Assembly: GCF_003713065.1 (NCBI RefSeq)
Contig: NZ_CP033433.1
Span: forward strand, 1-64,000
DNA length: 64,000 nucleotides
Source of the DNA: Cohnella candidum
GTDB lineage: Bacteria > Bacillota > Bacilli > Paenibacillales > Paenibacillaceae
Direction: 5' to 3'
Made by a program: the position numbers and the translations under genes
Notes under the pieces: generated by a model
What the model was told of the DNA's origin: nothing
Database searches by the model: none
The model's input: the letters and a program-made list of their open reading frames with translations, nothing else
Shown here: positions 17,912-27,378 of the stretch, in pieces
Position numbering within the stretch: the stretch's first letter is position 1
Layout: each line of letters begins with the position of its first letter

Positions 17912-18485
17912 AGGAGAAAATATTACTAAAGCACTTAACGTCTTGTACAAGACTTATGAGAACTTAGAATTACTGTTTAGTGATATGGATAAAGAGGCTG
18001 AACAGATGGGATTTGTCTCGCACACGGACAAGTTCATGCGGTGGAAATCGGATGCGAACTTCAACGGCTGGTTGACCAGCAGCTTTATTAAGTTGTACCA
18101 GGTTGAAGGAGAGCGCGGATCCGAGCAACTCGAAGAGCTTCGCCAAGGGGATATTTATGCAGTGGAGATTAATCTGGAGGAGGAATACCCCCAAATCTGG
18201 TTGTGCCGTCATCGGTTTGATTTTTCGGTTTGGAAGCGGATGCCTGCAACAGCTGACCATTGGTTATTCTATCAACCGTTGTATCTAGATAATGAGAGTC
18301 TTTTTAAGTTAGTTGAGAAAGACGAATTCTGGTACAGCATGCCAACTGCAAAAGCCCAGAAAAGCTACTGGGGCATTCAAGGCTCGGTGGCAGTATCCGT
18401 CCCCCTTGTCACAGTCCATTCGGCGGAAACCATAAGAGCAGAAATATTCGACAGGTTACGCACATTGCCGGAGCCTTGTAAATGA
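17892..18485 (+). CDS. unknown protein, partner of the PD-(D/E)XK-like gene
   Basis: A 197-residue soluble protein with no family I recognise. The start at 17892 has CAGGAGG six bases upstream and lies inside the end of the nuclease-like gene, implying coupled translation and a joint function. The N-terminal 35 residues are predicted helical (I-T-K-A-L-N-V-L-Y-K-T-Y-E-N-L), the rest is mixed with many Trp and aromatic residues (W-L-C-R-H-R-F-D-F-S-V-W-K). There is no signal peptide or membrane segment. It could be a regulator, sensor or inhibitor of the nuclease-like partner. Confidence 0.6.
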   Translation: MSIISNKGENITKALNVLYKTYENLELLFSDMDKEAEQMGFVSHTDKFMRWKSDANFNGWLTSSFIKLYQVEGERGSEQLEELRQGDIYAVEINLEEEYPQIWLCRHRFDFSVWKRMPATADHWLFYQPLYLDNESLFKLVEKDEFWYSMPTAKAQKSYWGIQGSVAVSVPLVTVHSAETIRAEIFDRLRTLPEPCK

Positions 18486-18526
18486 GCGATCTGGTAGTTT
18501 AACCCCCCAAAAAAGGAAGTGGAACC

Positions 18527-19237
18527 ATGAACTTTGAATCCGTGATGCAAGAACTCGAATCTCTCGGCAAGGAACGACTCAAGAAAATGTACATGTCGAA
18601 TGGCGCGCATGAGCCGGTTTTTGGCGTAGCTACGGGCGAGATGAAGCCGATGTCCAAAATCATCAAGAAGAATCAACCGCTGGCTGAGCAGCTTTACGCT
18701 ACCGGGAACTACGATGCTATGTACTTTGCCGGCATCATCGCGGATCCGAAAGCCATGACGGCAGCGGATTTCGAGCGTTGGATCGATGGGGCGTATTTCT
18801 ACATGCTGTCGGATTTTGTAGTTGCCGTGACTTTGTCGGAAGCGGACATCTCCCAGGAGGTTGCCGACAAATGGATCGCGAGCGGCGAAGAGCTGAAAAT
18901 GTCAGCGGGCTGGAGTTGTTATTGCTGGCTGCTGGGGAATCGCAAGGACAGCGAGTTTTCGGAAAGTAAAATCGCCAATATGCTGGAAACGGTGAAAAAC
19001 ACGATCCACGATTCTCCCGAACGTGCGAAATACTCGATGAATAATTTCATCTACACCGTAGCGACTTCCTACGTACCGCTTCACGAACGGGCGGTCGAGA
19101 CGGCAGAGGCTGTCGGCCCGGTAGAAGTCGTCTCGAAAGACCAGAAGAAAAGCAAGTTTATTAACGCCTCCGAAAATATCCAAAAGGCATTGGCGCGTGG
19201 GCAACTCGGATTCAAACGGAAGTATGTAAGGTGTTAG
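18527..19237 (+). CDS. DNA alkylation repair protein (AlkD-like HEAT-repeat family)
   Basis: A 236-residue helical protein of the DNA-alkylation-repair family, made of HEAT-like repeats that hold DNA and remove alkylated bases. Typical stretches are L-A-E-Q-L-Y-A-T-G-N-Y-D-A, F-E-R-W-I-D-G-A-Y-F-Y-M-L-S-D and S-A-G-W-S-C-Y-C-W-L-L-G-N-R. The C-terminal K-R-K-Y-V-R-C tail is also common. A ribosome site GGAAGTGG precedes the ATG at 18527 and a terminator follows. Catalytic residues could not be confirmed, so glycosylase activity is an inference. Confidence 0.8.
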   Translation: MNFESVMQELESLGKERLKKMYMSNGAHEPVFGVATGEMKPMSKIIKKNQPLAEQLYATGNYDAMYFAGIIADPKAMTAADFERWIDGAYFYMLSDFVVAVTLSEADISQEVADKWIASGEELKMSAGWSCYCWLLGNRKDSEFSESKIANMLETVKNTIHDSPERAKYSMNNFIYTVATSYVPLHERAVETAEAVGPVEVVSKDQKKSKFINASENIQKALARGQLGFKRKYVRC

Positions 19238-19249
19238 CGTCGCACGTCC

Positions 19250-19275
19250 AGCCTCCCACCTCGGAGGCTTTTTTT
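19250..19275 (+). terminator. rho-independent terminator
   Basis: AGCCTCC (19250-19256) pairs with GGAGGCT (19263-19269), followed by a T-run to 19275. It ends the transcript of the alkylation-repair gene. Confidence 0.9.
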
Positions 19276-19300
19276 GTAGGATTTTGTAGGACGAATCCAT

Positions 19301-19330
19301 TTGACTTATAAAGCGCTTTCAGACTAAGAT
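19301..19330 (+). promoter_or_regulatory. promoter of the surface amylase gene
   Basis: TTGACT (19301-19306), an 18-base spacer and TAAGAT (19325-19330). The 346-base gap between 19237 and 19584 holds this promoter, a cre box, a leader with an internal terminator and a perfect palindrome; no other gene was seen in it. Confidence 0.6.
19308..19321. promoter_or_regulatory. cre-like box inside the amylase promoter spacer
   Basis: ATAAAGCGCTTTCA matches the strong cre form TGAAAGCGCTTTCA at 12 of 14 positions, with a 10-bp perfect core AAAGCGCTTT. Its position between -35 and -10 means bound CcpA would block polymerase directly. Confidence 0.65.
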
Positions 19331-19336
19331 GTAGCT

Positions 19337-19421
19337 ACAACCTAAGGGCAATGCTTTCCGGTCACCTCTAGTGGCACGGAACAACCCCGCTATCTCCCAA
19401 CCATGGAGATAGCTTTTTTTA
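19337..19421 (+). promoter_or_regulatory. structured leader with internal terminator (possible attenuator)
   Basis: About 60 nt downstream of the promoter -10, GCTATCTCC (19389-19397) pairs with GGAGATAGC (19405-19413) and is followed by eight T residues: a complete terminator about 170 bases before the amylase start. Between promoter and terminator a separate hairpin CCG..CAC/GTG..CGG (19358-19379) can form. This is the layout of a riboswitch or protein-controlled attenuator, but I could not match the upstream part to a known class. Confidence 0.5.
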
Positions 19422-19449
19422 TCTCCGGAAAGGGGTGATTTTTACCGTT

Positions 19450-19469
19450 TTGTGCAAACGTTTGCACAA
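19450..19469. promoter_or_regulatory. 20-bp perfect palindrome, LacI-family operator (MalR type)
   Basis: TTGTGCAAACGTTTGCACAA is fully self-complementary with the central CG of LacI/GalR operators and the GCAAACGTTTGC core known for MalR-type maltose regulators. It lies in the leader about 115 bases before the amylase start, so a bound repressor would block elongation or a second promoter. Confidence 0.7.
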
Positions 19470-19583
19470 GATCGGATTGCACCCAAGCGCCAGACGCACA
19501 CAGTCGACTAGCAATCGGTATGGTTTCAGTCGGAGGGCCTGCTGTTTGTTCACGTTCATCCATGTGGGGAGGGATTTTTTAAA

Positions 19584-22500
19584 ATGAGGAGAAAGACCGG
19601 AAAGAGAATCGCGCGTTACGGCTCCGTGATGTTGGCGTTCATGCTCGTCCTGCAGGGGATGGGAATGGGGTGGCTGCCTGCGCCGGCTTCGGCAGACGCT
19701 GTGAACGGTACATATGTGAGCGGGGGAAGCATCCATTTCGTGCTGCCCAAAGCGTCGATCGCGATTACGGCGAATGGCGAATTTAACAATTGGGCCGACG
19801 CGGGAGCCGTCACATTGACCGACTCGGACGGCGACGGCAGTTATACCGCGGACATTACGGGACTCACGCCGAACAGTTCTTATGCCTATAAATTTTTGGT
19901 CAACGGGGTATGGCTCGCCGACCCGAATATCAATGGGACTTCCGACGATAACGGCGTGCTGCATTTAAGCTATACCCCGCATTTCTCGGTGGCGGGCAGC
20001 TTCGATGTCAATCCGTTTCAAACGAAAAATGCCATGACGCTCGATGCGGACAGCTATACGTTCGCAACTGGTACGCTTGCCGATGGCGATTATACGTATA
20101 AATTCATTTCGTCCGCGGACGGCCTCCCGGATATCTGGTTCAAGGATCCGGTCAACACGGTCGTATCCGGGGATAACAGCAAGATCACCGTAGGTACCCC
20201 GGCCACGCCGGCGGTCCAACCGGACACGCTGATCGATCAGCCGGGCGGCAAGAGCCAATGGGTGGTCGCCGGCAGCTGGCAAGGATGGAACAACGCATCA
20301 ACCGAAACACGCTTGAAGCATCTGGTGGGCGATTTCTATGAATACTCCACCGTGCTGGATGCGGGAGACTACGAATTCAAAATCGTGCGCAGCGGCACGT
20401 GGGACGGGTATTCGAACAACGGCAACAATTTCGCGTTCAAACTCACCCAAACGACCAAGGTCAACATTTACGTCAACGAGGGGTTGAACCAAGCCCGGAT
20501 CAGCCTTCCCGGCGTGGCCGGCATCGCCCAGTACGTGCCGACTCTGGAGCAGGCGAAGTGGCCGAGACTCGTCGGCGACATTCAAACGGTGTTCGGAGAG
20601 TCAACTTGGGCACCCGACCAAGCGAAGCAAATGTTCGTCGATTACAATTTCGATGGCTCCGTGTACAAGATTCAGCGTACGCTTCCGGTCGGGACTTACG
20701 GTATGAAAGTGGTCTTCGGCGATAGTTGGAGCGCGAACAATTATGGATCCGGCGATAACAACTTCGTGCTGAAGACGATCGATCCGGCGGACGTGATCTT
20801 CACGACGAAGCCGGCGGAACGCAGCCTCTCGACGGATTACAAACCGGCGGACGGATCGACGGACGGCGTGATTCACCGAGACAAGGTGAAGTTCGACTCC
20901 CGATCCGTGACGTACAAAAAGCCGTTCGGCGCGATCAAAGAGCTGACCGAGGACCTGACGCTTCGCCTCTCGACGGAAGCCGGCGACCTTCAGCTCGCCC
21001 GCGTGGAATTGACGAATGCGCAAGGGCTGGCGTCCGCGTTCGACATGCGCAAAGCCACGTCGTTCGACGGCAGCGACTATTGGGAAGTGACGATTCCGAA
21101 GACGGTATTTTCCGGCATCGGGGTGTGGGGCTACAAATTCATCCTGATCGACGGTACGGCCAAGGCCGAATACGGCGATGACGGGACGCGCGGCGGAACG
21201 GGCACGACAGCGGATGACGGCGTTTTGCCGTATGATCTCACCGTTTACAAAGCCGACTTCCACACGCCGGATTGGATGAAAAACGCGGTCGTCTATCAGA
21301 TCTTCGTCGACCGTTTCTTCGATGGCGACACCGCCAATAACCGCGCGAAAACCCTGGACGGCTATCGCGGCGGGGACGCGCTTCCCGGCGAGACGTTGAC
21401 GTCCAAAGGCGGACACAAGCTTCAATACTTCGACGGCGGAGTGGCTAACGACCCGACGCCGGACCAAGTGGACGGCCAATGGTCGGACGCACCGGAAAAT
21501 CCGGATCGGTTGAAACCGGAGCAGCAACCGTATTTTCCGAATGCGAAGTCGGATGGACTGTGGACCAACGAGTTCTATGGCGGCGACATCCAGGGCGTCG
21601 GCAAGAAGCTCGACTATTTGAAAACGCTGGGCGTGAACGTCATTTACTTCAACCCGGTGGCTTGGGCCGCATCCAACCACAAATACGACGCGACCGACTA
21701 TCGGCATCTGGACCCGATGTTCGGCGAACCGGTGTACAACGTGCCGGGCGATCCGACGTCCGGGCTTAACTACGAGCAAACGCGCGTTGCGTCCGACCGC
21801 GTGTTCACCGAATTCGCCAAGCAAGCCAGCGCGAAGGGCATTCGGCTGATCATGGACGGCGTGTTCAACCACGTGGGCGACGACTCGATCTATTTTGACC
21901 GCTATGGAAAATACCCGGAAATCGGCGCTTATGAGTTCTGGTCGAAGGTTTACGACAAGGTCAACAATGACCATAAGGCGCAGGCGGACGCGGAGCAAGA
22001 AGTCATCGCTTCGTTCACCTCGCAGGTCAATCCGCTGACCGGGCAGCATTACAAGTATCCGGAGGATTTCGATTACACGACATGGTTTACGGTAACGAAC
22101 GAAAAGGTGGACGGACATTACAAGTATGAGGGCTGGTGGGGTTATGATTCCCTGCCGGTCATCGATGCCAAGGAGCCTGCCGCAGGGGACGCCGAGGGGC
22201 TGCCCGGCATCCATGAATGGAACGTCCCAGGCTACCGCGATCTCGTCATTGGTCACGACTTGACCGGCAAGTCCGAAACCGCGGCGTCTGTCCTCATGCA
22301 AAATGCGAACTCCCAGCGGTGGGAGTGGATGGGCGCGAACGGCTGGCGTCTCGACGTGGCGCCCGACGTATCGTCCGGCACTTGGCAGCAGTTCCGCAAA
22401 GCCGTGAAATCGACGACGGGCCTTGCTGACGCGAATGGCCAAACGATCGATGATCCCGTCATTCTCGGCGAAGAATGGGGCGTCGCGACGCGTTTTCTGC

Positions 22501-25500
22501 TGGGCGACCAGTTCGACTCCGTCATGAACTACCGTTTCCGCGGCGCGTTGCAAAGCTTTATTTCGAGCGGCAATGCCCAGCAGTTCAATGACGCGCTGGA
22601 GTCGATCCGCGAGGACTATCCGGCGGAGGCTTGGCAGGTGATGCTCAACCTGGTGGATTCCCATGACACGACCCGCTCGATCACCAAATACGACCACCCG
22701 GATTGGGAGGAAGAGCATCTCGCGATCGCGCCGGATGCGACGGACAAAGCCCTGAAAATGCAGGCGCTGACCGCGATTTTCCAAATGGGTTACCCGGGGG
22801 CTCCTACGATCTATTACGGGGATGAAGTCGGCTTGACCGGCACGAAGGATCCCGATTCCCGGCGCTCGTTCCCTTGGGAGAGAATCAGCGGGAGCAACGG
22901 TTCATACGCCGGTGTAGGCCGGTATGAGTCCTTGTTCGATACTTACAAGAAAGCTGCGGATGTGCGGGACAACAACGCCGTGTTCCGTACGGGCGACCTG
23001 CGCACCGCTTATTCGCAAGGCGACGTGATTGCCTATGCCCGCAAGACGGACACCCAGGCCGGACTCGTCGTGGTCAACCGAGGCGCGAACGAGGCGACGA
23101 TCGAGGCGAATGTCGCGGGCTTCCTGCCGGACGGCGTGACCTTGAAGGATCGCTTGGGAGGAACGATTCAAGGGACCGTCGTCAGCGGTAAAATCTCGCT
23201 GACCGTTTCCGGCATGAGCGGCCTCATGATGACCTCCGATTCCGTCCTTGCAGCCGTTCCCCCGGTAACGGGACTGCAAGCCTCCGGCGGCAACCGGTCG
23301 GTCACGCTGACGTGGGACGCCGTCGCCGGAGCTGCAAGCTACAACGTTTACCGCGCGCCGATCGAGGGCGGTCAACTGAGTTTCGTCGGAACGGTAACGG
23401 ACCCGACTTGGACGGACGTCAACGTACAGAACGGGACCAAATACTACTACGCCGTAATGGCCGCGACCCAGAACGGGGAGAGCCCGCTCAGCGGCTACGC
23501 TTCGGCGACGCCATCCTACCCGATCCAAAGCGTCGAAATTACCCAACAGTCGACTCCGGTCACTTTGGGTGTTGGCCACAAAACTTCGGAGATTCAAGTA
23601 ACCTTGAACATTCCGGGATTGACTGACGACCCGTCGCTGGCCGGCAAGGACGTGTCCGGATTGGTCGCTCGACTCGGTTATTACAAGGATGGCACACCGA
23701 AAGAGCTGGCCGCCTACACCAAGCTGCGATATAAGCAGGACGCCGGCGGCGGGAAAGTGTTTTGGGCGCAGTTCGAGCCGACGGAAGCGGGGGCGTTTTA
23801 TTATTTCGCCCTGGTGTCGACCGATAACGGGGAGCATTTTACGGAATCGGCTCCGTCGTACGTCGATGTGTACGCGGATCCCAACGACACCACCGCGCCG
23901 AGCGCTCCGGTTCTCGATGCCATCAACGTCGAATCCAACCGGGTGCAGCTGAAATGGACGGCGGCCGACGCAGACATGGATCATTTTGAGATTTTCCGGA
24001 AGACCGATGCCACGGAATATGCGAAGCTGGCCGTCGTGGACAAAAGCGCCACTTCTTACGTCGACTTCACGGTCAGCAACGATACGAATTACACCTACAA
24101 AGTCGCCGCCGTGGATGCTTCCTATAACCGCGGGTTCTCGGGCGAGCAGTCCGTGACGCCGAAGCTGGTCATGGTGGACGTCAAGCTTCGCGTCCATCTG
24201 CCGTCCTACACGCCTGTGCAGGATGACATCTACATTGCGGGCGACCTTAATGGATGGAACTCGGCGGGCGGCAAGTTGACCGTTCCGAGCGGAGCCACGA
24301 CCCGCGACGTCGTGGAGTACACCTTCAAAATGATGGCGGGCAAGTCCATCCAATACAAATACACGCGCGGAACTTGGCCGACCGAAGCACTCACGTCGCA
24401 CAGCCGAACGGCGAACGACACCGCGGATCACGGCAACTATGCGTACTCGTCGACGGATACCAACATGCAGCTGACGATCGCCAACCAAGGCGACAACAAA
24501 ATGGTCGTGGACGATTACGTGCTGCGATGGGTCGACATGCCGATGATCGTCACGATGCCGCGTATCTCTTACGGGGATAAGATTGCCTATACGACGCAGG
24601 ACGACCATTTTACGCTCAAAGCCAATGTTCCTTATGGAGTGAATTTCACCATTAACGGTCAGCCGATCGCGTCCGGCCAAATGGATGCCCAAGGCAACGT
24701 GCTGGTCGAAAATATTCCTTTAGCGGCGGGACTGAATCGTTTTACGCTCCATATCGAACCGAGTGCAGAAACGCTTAATCTGCCGTGGTATACCGATAAG
24801 GGGCGCGCCAGCCAGGCGACCAAGTCGCTCGAGCTGGAGATCACGCGCGGAGGTCCGGTCGTGGCCGTGACGGGCGTGACGCTGAATACGGCATCCGTCA
24901 ATCTGAATACGAACAGCGCGGCTTATCAGCTAACGGCAACCGTGCTGCCGGAAAATGCGAGCAATAAGCAGGTGATCTGGACCTCCAGCAACGCTGCGGT
25001 TGCAACCGTGAACGGGAGCGGGCTGGTGACTCCGGTCGGTGCCGGCAAAGCCGTGATTACCGTAACGACCGCGGACGGAAGCAAACCGGCTTCCGCCGAA
25101 GTGACGGTCAGCATCCCGGCACAGCCAGGGAATTCCAACTCGAATCCCGATCCGAATCCTGTTCACGAGGGCACGGTCACCGTGACCGAGCAGCAAGTGA
25201 AAGATGCGCTTACCCAAGCATCCGGCAGCTCCGTCACCTTGAAAGTCGAAGGCAAAACGCAAGTGCAGCTTCCCGTCGATACGGCTAGTCTGCTTGGCGG
25301 CAAATCCTTGCAGCTGGCTCAAAACGAACTGACGATCAGCGTGCCTTCCAGCGTGCTATCCGAGCTCGCGGGGCAAGCGGGCGGCGGTGCAACGGACAAC
25401 GCACGGATCGTGCTGAAGATGGAGCCGCTCGCTCAACCGGTGAAACAGGATCTGCTAGATAAGGCAGGTCAGAATGGCAGCGTCGGGCTGAAGGCCGTCT

Positions 25501-26288
25501 CCAATGTCTATGACTTTCATCTTGCGCTGGTTGGCTCCGACGGGAAAGAAATACGGGCGCTCAGCCAATTCGGGGAGCCAATGTCCATTACCTTCAAGGT
25601 GAATGGCTCAGTCGACAAGAAGCTGCTCGGCGTGTATTATGTGGCCGACGACGGAAGCTTGGAGTATGACGGCGGCAAGTTGAACGCAGACGGGACGATC
25701 ACGGCGGAGATCCGGCACTTCTCCAACTATGCGGTACTGGAATACGACAAGCGTTTCTCGGATGTCCCGGTAAACCATTGGGCAGCGGGCGTCATCCGGC
25801 AGTTGGCGGCGAAGCACATCCTGACAGGCGTAACGGACACCGCATTCGAACCGGAACGAAAGGTCACGCGCGCCGAATTCGCCTCATTGCTCGTCAACGC
25901 AATGGGACTCAAGGCTTCCAAATCCTCTGCTTTCGAGGATGTCGAGGTCGGCGCTTGGTATGCTTCCTCTGTAGCGGCAGCCAGTGAGACCGGCATCGTC
26001 AACGGCCGCACTTCAACGATGTTCGCGCCAAACCAAACGATTACGCGCGAAGAGATGGCGGTCATGCTCATGCGTGCATACGCGGTCAAACACGGCAAAC
26101 CGGCGGACAGCCAGGCGACACTTGCTTTCGCGGATGCGCAAACCATCAGCAAGTGGGCGAAACCGTCGATTCAAACGGCGGTGGATCTCGGCCTTCTGCA
26201 TGGAAGCGGGAACCGATTTGCACCGAAGAGCGGCACGACTCGCGCGGAAAGCGCGCAAGCGATTTATCAATTGCTAGGCGGGCAGTAA
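19584..26288 (+). CDS. SLH-anchored multidomain GH13 alpha-amylase/amylopullulanase
   Basis: A 2234-residue surface enzyme for starch and related alpha-glucans. A signal peptide (1-38, ending A-S-A) is followed by several E-set/CBM-like units (about 45-560; repeated W-x-x-G-x-x-N-x-W and F-K-x-V-x-x-G-x-W patterns). The GH13 barrel (about 565-1200) has D758 in D-G-V-F-N-H, nucleophile D924 in G-W-R-L-D-V-A, acid E963 in I-L-G-E-E-W-G and H1027-D1028 in S-H-D-T-T-R. Then come Fn3 (1225-1312), a CBM-like unit, Fn3 (1437-1525), a CBM20-like module (1532-1646), Big_2 (1760-1848) and three SLH repeats (2054-2234) binding the cell-wall polymer. Debranching versus endo activity cannot be decided by eye. 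Confidence 0.9.
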   Translation: MRRKTGKRIARYGSVMLAFMLVLQGMGMGWLPAPASADAVNGTYVSGGSIHFVLPKASIAITANGEFNNWADAGAVTLTDSDGDGSYTADITGLTPNSSYAYKFLVNGVWLADPNINGTSDDNGVLHLSYTPHFSVAGSFDVNPFQTKNAMTLDADSYTFATGTLADGDYTYKFISSADGLPDIWFKDPVNTVVSGDNSKITVGTPATPAVQPDTLIDQPGGKSQWVVAGSWQGWNNASTETRLKHLVGDFYEYSTVLDAGDYEFKIVRSGTWDGYSNNGNNFAFKLTQTTKVNIYVNEGLNQARISLPGVAGIAQYVPTLEQAKWPRLVGDIQTVFGESTWAPDQAKQMFVDYNFDGSVYKIQRTLPVGTYGMKVVFGDSWSANNYGSGDNNFVLKTIDPADVIFTTKPAERSLSTDYKPADGSTDGVIHRDKVKFDSRSVTYKKPFGAIKELTEDLTLRLSTEAGDLQLARVELTNAQGLASAFDMRKATSFDGSDYWEVTIPKTVFSGIGVWGYKFILIDGTAKAEYGDDGTRGGTGTTADDGVLPYDLTVYKADFHTPDWMKNAVVYQIFVDRFFDGDTANNRAKTLDGYRGGDALPGETLTSKGGHKLQYFDGGVANDPTPDQVDGQWSDAPENPDRLKPEQQPYFPNAKSDGLWTNEFYGGDIQGVGKKLDYLKTLGVNVIYFNPVAWAASNHKYDATDYRHLDPMFGEPVYNVPGDPTSGLNYEQTRVASDRVFTEFAKQASAKGIRLIMDGVFNHVGDDSIYFDRYGKYPEIGAYEFWSKVYDKVNNDHKAQADAEQEVIASFTSQVNPLTGQHYKYPEDFDYTTWFTVTNEKVDGHYKYEGWWGYDSLPVIDAKEPAAGDAEGLPGIHEWNVPGYRDLVIGHDLTGKSETAASVLMQNANSQRWEWMGANGWRLDVAPDVSSGTWQQFRKAVKSTTGLADANGQTIDDPVILGEEWGVATRFLLGDQFDSVMNYRFRGALQSFISSGNAQQFNDALESIREDYPAEAWQVMLNLVDSHDTTRSITKYDHPDWEEEHLAIAPDATDKALKMQALTAIFQMGYPGAPTIYYGDEVGLTGTKDPDSRRSFPWERISGSNGSYAGVGRYESLFDTYKKAADVRDNNAVFRTGDLRTAYSQGDVIAYARKTDTQAGLVVVNRGANEATIEANVAGFLPDGVTLKDRLGGTIQGTVVSGKISLTVSGMSGLMMTSDSVLAAVPPVTGLQASGGNRSVTLTWDAVAGAASYNVYRAPIEGGQLSFVGTVTDPTWTDVNVQNGTKYYYAVMAATQNGESPLSGYASATPSYPIQSVEITQQSTPVTLGVGHKTSEIQVTLNIPGLTDDPSLAGKDVSGLVARLGYYKDGTPKELAAYTKLRYKQDAGGGKVFWAQFEPTEAGAFYYFALVSTDNGEHFTESAPSYVDVYADPNDTTAPSAPVLDAINVESNRVQLKWTAADADMDHFEIFRKTDATEYAKLAVVDKSATSYVDFTVSNDTNYTYKVAAVDASYNRGFSGEQSVTPKLVMVDVKLRVHLPSYTPVQDDIYIAGDLNGWNSAGGKLTVPSGATTRDVVEYTFKMMAGKSIQYKYTRGTWPTEALTSHSRTANDTADHGNYAYSSTDTNMQLTIANQGDNKMVVDDYVLRWVDMPMIVTMPRISYGDKIAYTTQDDHFTLKANVPYGVNFTINGQPIASGQMDAQGNVLVENIPLAAGLNRFTLHIEPSAETLNLPWYTDKGRASQATKSLELEITRGGPVVAVTGVTLNTASVNLNTNSAAYQLTATVLPENASNKQVIWTSSNAAVATVNGSGLVTPVGAGKAVITVTTADGSKPASAEVTVSIPAQPGNSNSNPDPNPVHEGTVTVTEQQVKDALTQASGSSVTLKVEGKTQVQLPVDTASLLGGKSLQLAQNELTISVPSSVLSELAGQAGGGATDNARIVLKMEPLAQPVKQDLLDKAGQNGSVGLKAVSNVYDFHLALVGSDGKEIRALSQFGEPMSITFKVNGSVDKKLLGVYYVADDGSLEYDGGKLNADGTITAEIRHFSNYAVLEYDKRFSDVPVNHWAAGVIRQLAAKHILTGVTDTAFEPERKVTRAEFASLLVNAMGLKASKSSAFEDVEVGAWYASSVAAASETGIVNGRTSTMFAPNQTITREEMAVMLMRAYAVKHGKPADSQATLAFADAQTISKWAKPSIQTAVDLGLLHGSGNRFAPKSGTTRAESAQAIYQLLGGQ

Positions 26289-26296
26289 AAGAATCG

Positions 26297-26331
26297 GCAC
26301 CCTTATCGGAGTAAACGATAAGGGTGCTTTT
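26297..26331 (+). terminator. rho-independent terminator of the amylase gene
   Basis: GCACCCTTATCG (26297-26308) pairs perfectly with CGATAAGGGTGC (26316-26327), loop GAGTAAA, followed by TTTTAT. Confidence 0.92.
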
Positions 26332-26398
26332 ATGTTGGGTTTATTTGGTATAATCATCAACAGAAACAGGAATGGATCGCTTAGAAGGAGACTAACAG

Positions 26399-26728
26399 AT
26401 GGCTACGATAGATGATTTCTTGAAATTGGACCTTCGCATCGGCACGGTCGTGGAGGCGGAAGCTTTTCCGGAAGCCCGCGTTCCGGCAATCAAATTGAAA
26501 ATTGATTTCGGGCCGCTCGGTATCAAAGACTCTAGTGCGCAAATCACCAAGAGATATACGCCCGAATCGATGATCGGCCGCCAAGTCGTCGCGGTCGTCA
26601 ACTTTCCGCCCAGGCGCGTCGCCGGCTTTAAATCGGAGGTGCTCGTAATGGGCGGCGTTCCGGAAGAAGGAGACGTCATATTGTTGAAGCCGGATGAGAC
26701 GGTTCCGAATGGAACGCCGGTTTCGTGA
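26399..26728 (+). CDS. csaA: tRNA-binding / export-related chaperone CsaA
   Basis: A 109-residue cytoplasmic OB-fold protein of the CsaA family (tRNA-binding domain as in MetRS C-termini). The N-terminal [12 protein letters not shown], central S-A-Q-I-T-K-R-Y-T and [17 protein letters not shown] are hallmarks, and length equals that of B. subtilis CsaA. CsaA has been linked to secretion as a chaperone for preproteins. AAGGAG lies nine bases before the ATG. It stands alone between the amylase and a DHFR-like gene. Confidence 0.9.
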   Translation: MATIDDFLKLDLRIGTVVEAEAFPEARVPAIKLKIDFGPLGIKDSSAQITKRYTPESMIGRQVVAVVNFPPRRVAGFKSEVLVMGGVPEEGDVILLKPDETVPNGTPVS

Positions 26729-26811
26729 TTCACCTTTCAAGCCTAAGTTATAGTAATTTTCCCTCAAGTGAAGGAAGAGGCTAAATACATAGCAAAATGG
26801 GAGGATCCTAT

Positions 26812-27378
26812 ATGGGAAAAGTAATCGCAGGCATGACGATGTCTTTGGACGGCTTTATTCAAGACCGTAACGGAAGCGCGCGGAAACTGAGTCCGGATTT
26901 TGAAGAACTCCTTGAGGCTCCTTCTTTCAAGGAAATGACCGCTAACACCGGTGCCGTTATTATGGGCAGAAATGTATATGAGATGGCGGATCCTTTTTTG
27001 TGGGCGAATGATGATTATGAATTCCAAGTTCCCGTTTTTGTCTTGACGCATACGCCTCCGGCAAGGTATCCCCAGGGAAATGGAAAACTTAGCTTCACCT
27101 TCGTAACGGATGGCGTTGAAAGTGCTGTTTCTCAGGCAAAGAAAGCAGCCGGCGATAAGATGGTTCAGATCATCGGCGGCGCAAGCACTATTCAACAGTG
27201 CCTGAATTCCGGGCTATGCGATGAATTGCTGATCGATATGATGCCTGTTCTCCTCGGAGAAGGATTAAGTCTATTTGAGAATTTAGACACGGACAAGCTA
27301 AAGCTTGAAAGAACGAAAGTAGCGGAAACGACCTCTATCCGAACAAGCATGACATTTAGGATTACGAGGACGATATGA
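26812..27378 (+). CDS. dihydrofolate reductase family protein (RibD C-terminal type)
   Basis: A 188-residue NADPH-type reductase of the RibD C-terminal/DHFR fold. G-M-T-M-S-L-D-G-F-I-Q is the usual N-terminus, followed by G-A-V-I-M-G-R-N-V-Y-E-M and I-I-G-G-A-S-T-I-Q-Q-C-L (nucleotide-binding glycine loop). The start at 26812 is chosen because GGGAGG precedes it; an ATG at 26797 would cover that site. It shares ATGA with the next gene, so the two are translated together. These stand-alone members are common in Bacilli and mostly uncharacterised; folate reduction is not implied. Confidence 0.85.
   Translation: MGKVIAGMTMSLDGFIQDRNGSARKLSPDFEELLEAPSFKEMTANTGAVIMGRNVYEMADPFLWANDDYEFQVPVFVLTHTPPARYPQGNGKLSFTFVTDGVESAVSQAKKAAGDKMVQIIGGASTIQQCLNSGLCDELLIDMMPVLLGEGLSLFENLDTDKLKLERTKVAETTSIRTSMTFRITRTI

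Noticed and set aside
19337..19421. c-di-GMP-I (GEMM) riboswitch in the amylase leader
   Set aside because: GGGCAA and GGCACGGAACAA recall parts of the GEMM core, but the tetraloop, the A-C-G-C-A-A-A-G block and the pairing order do not fit. Kept only as an unclassified attenuator-like leader.
20601..22784. 727-residue and neighbouring long frames opposite the amylase gene
   Set aside because: Arg/Val/His-rich shadow frames of a high-GC gene whose + strand holds all GH13 motifs.
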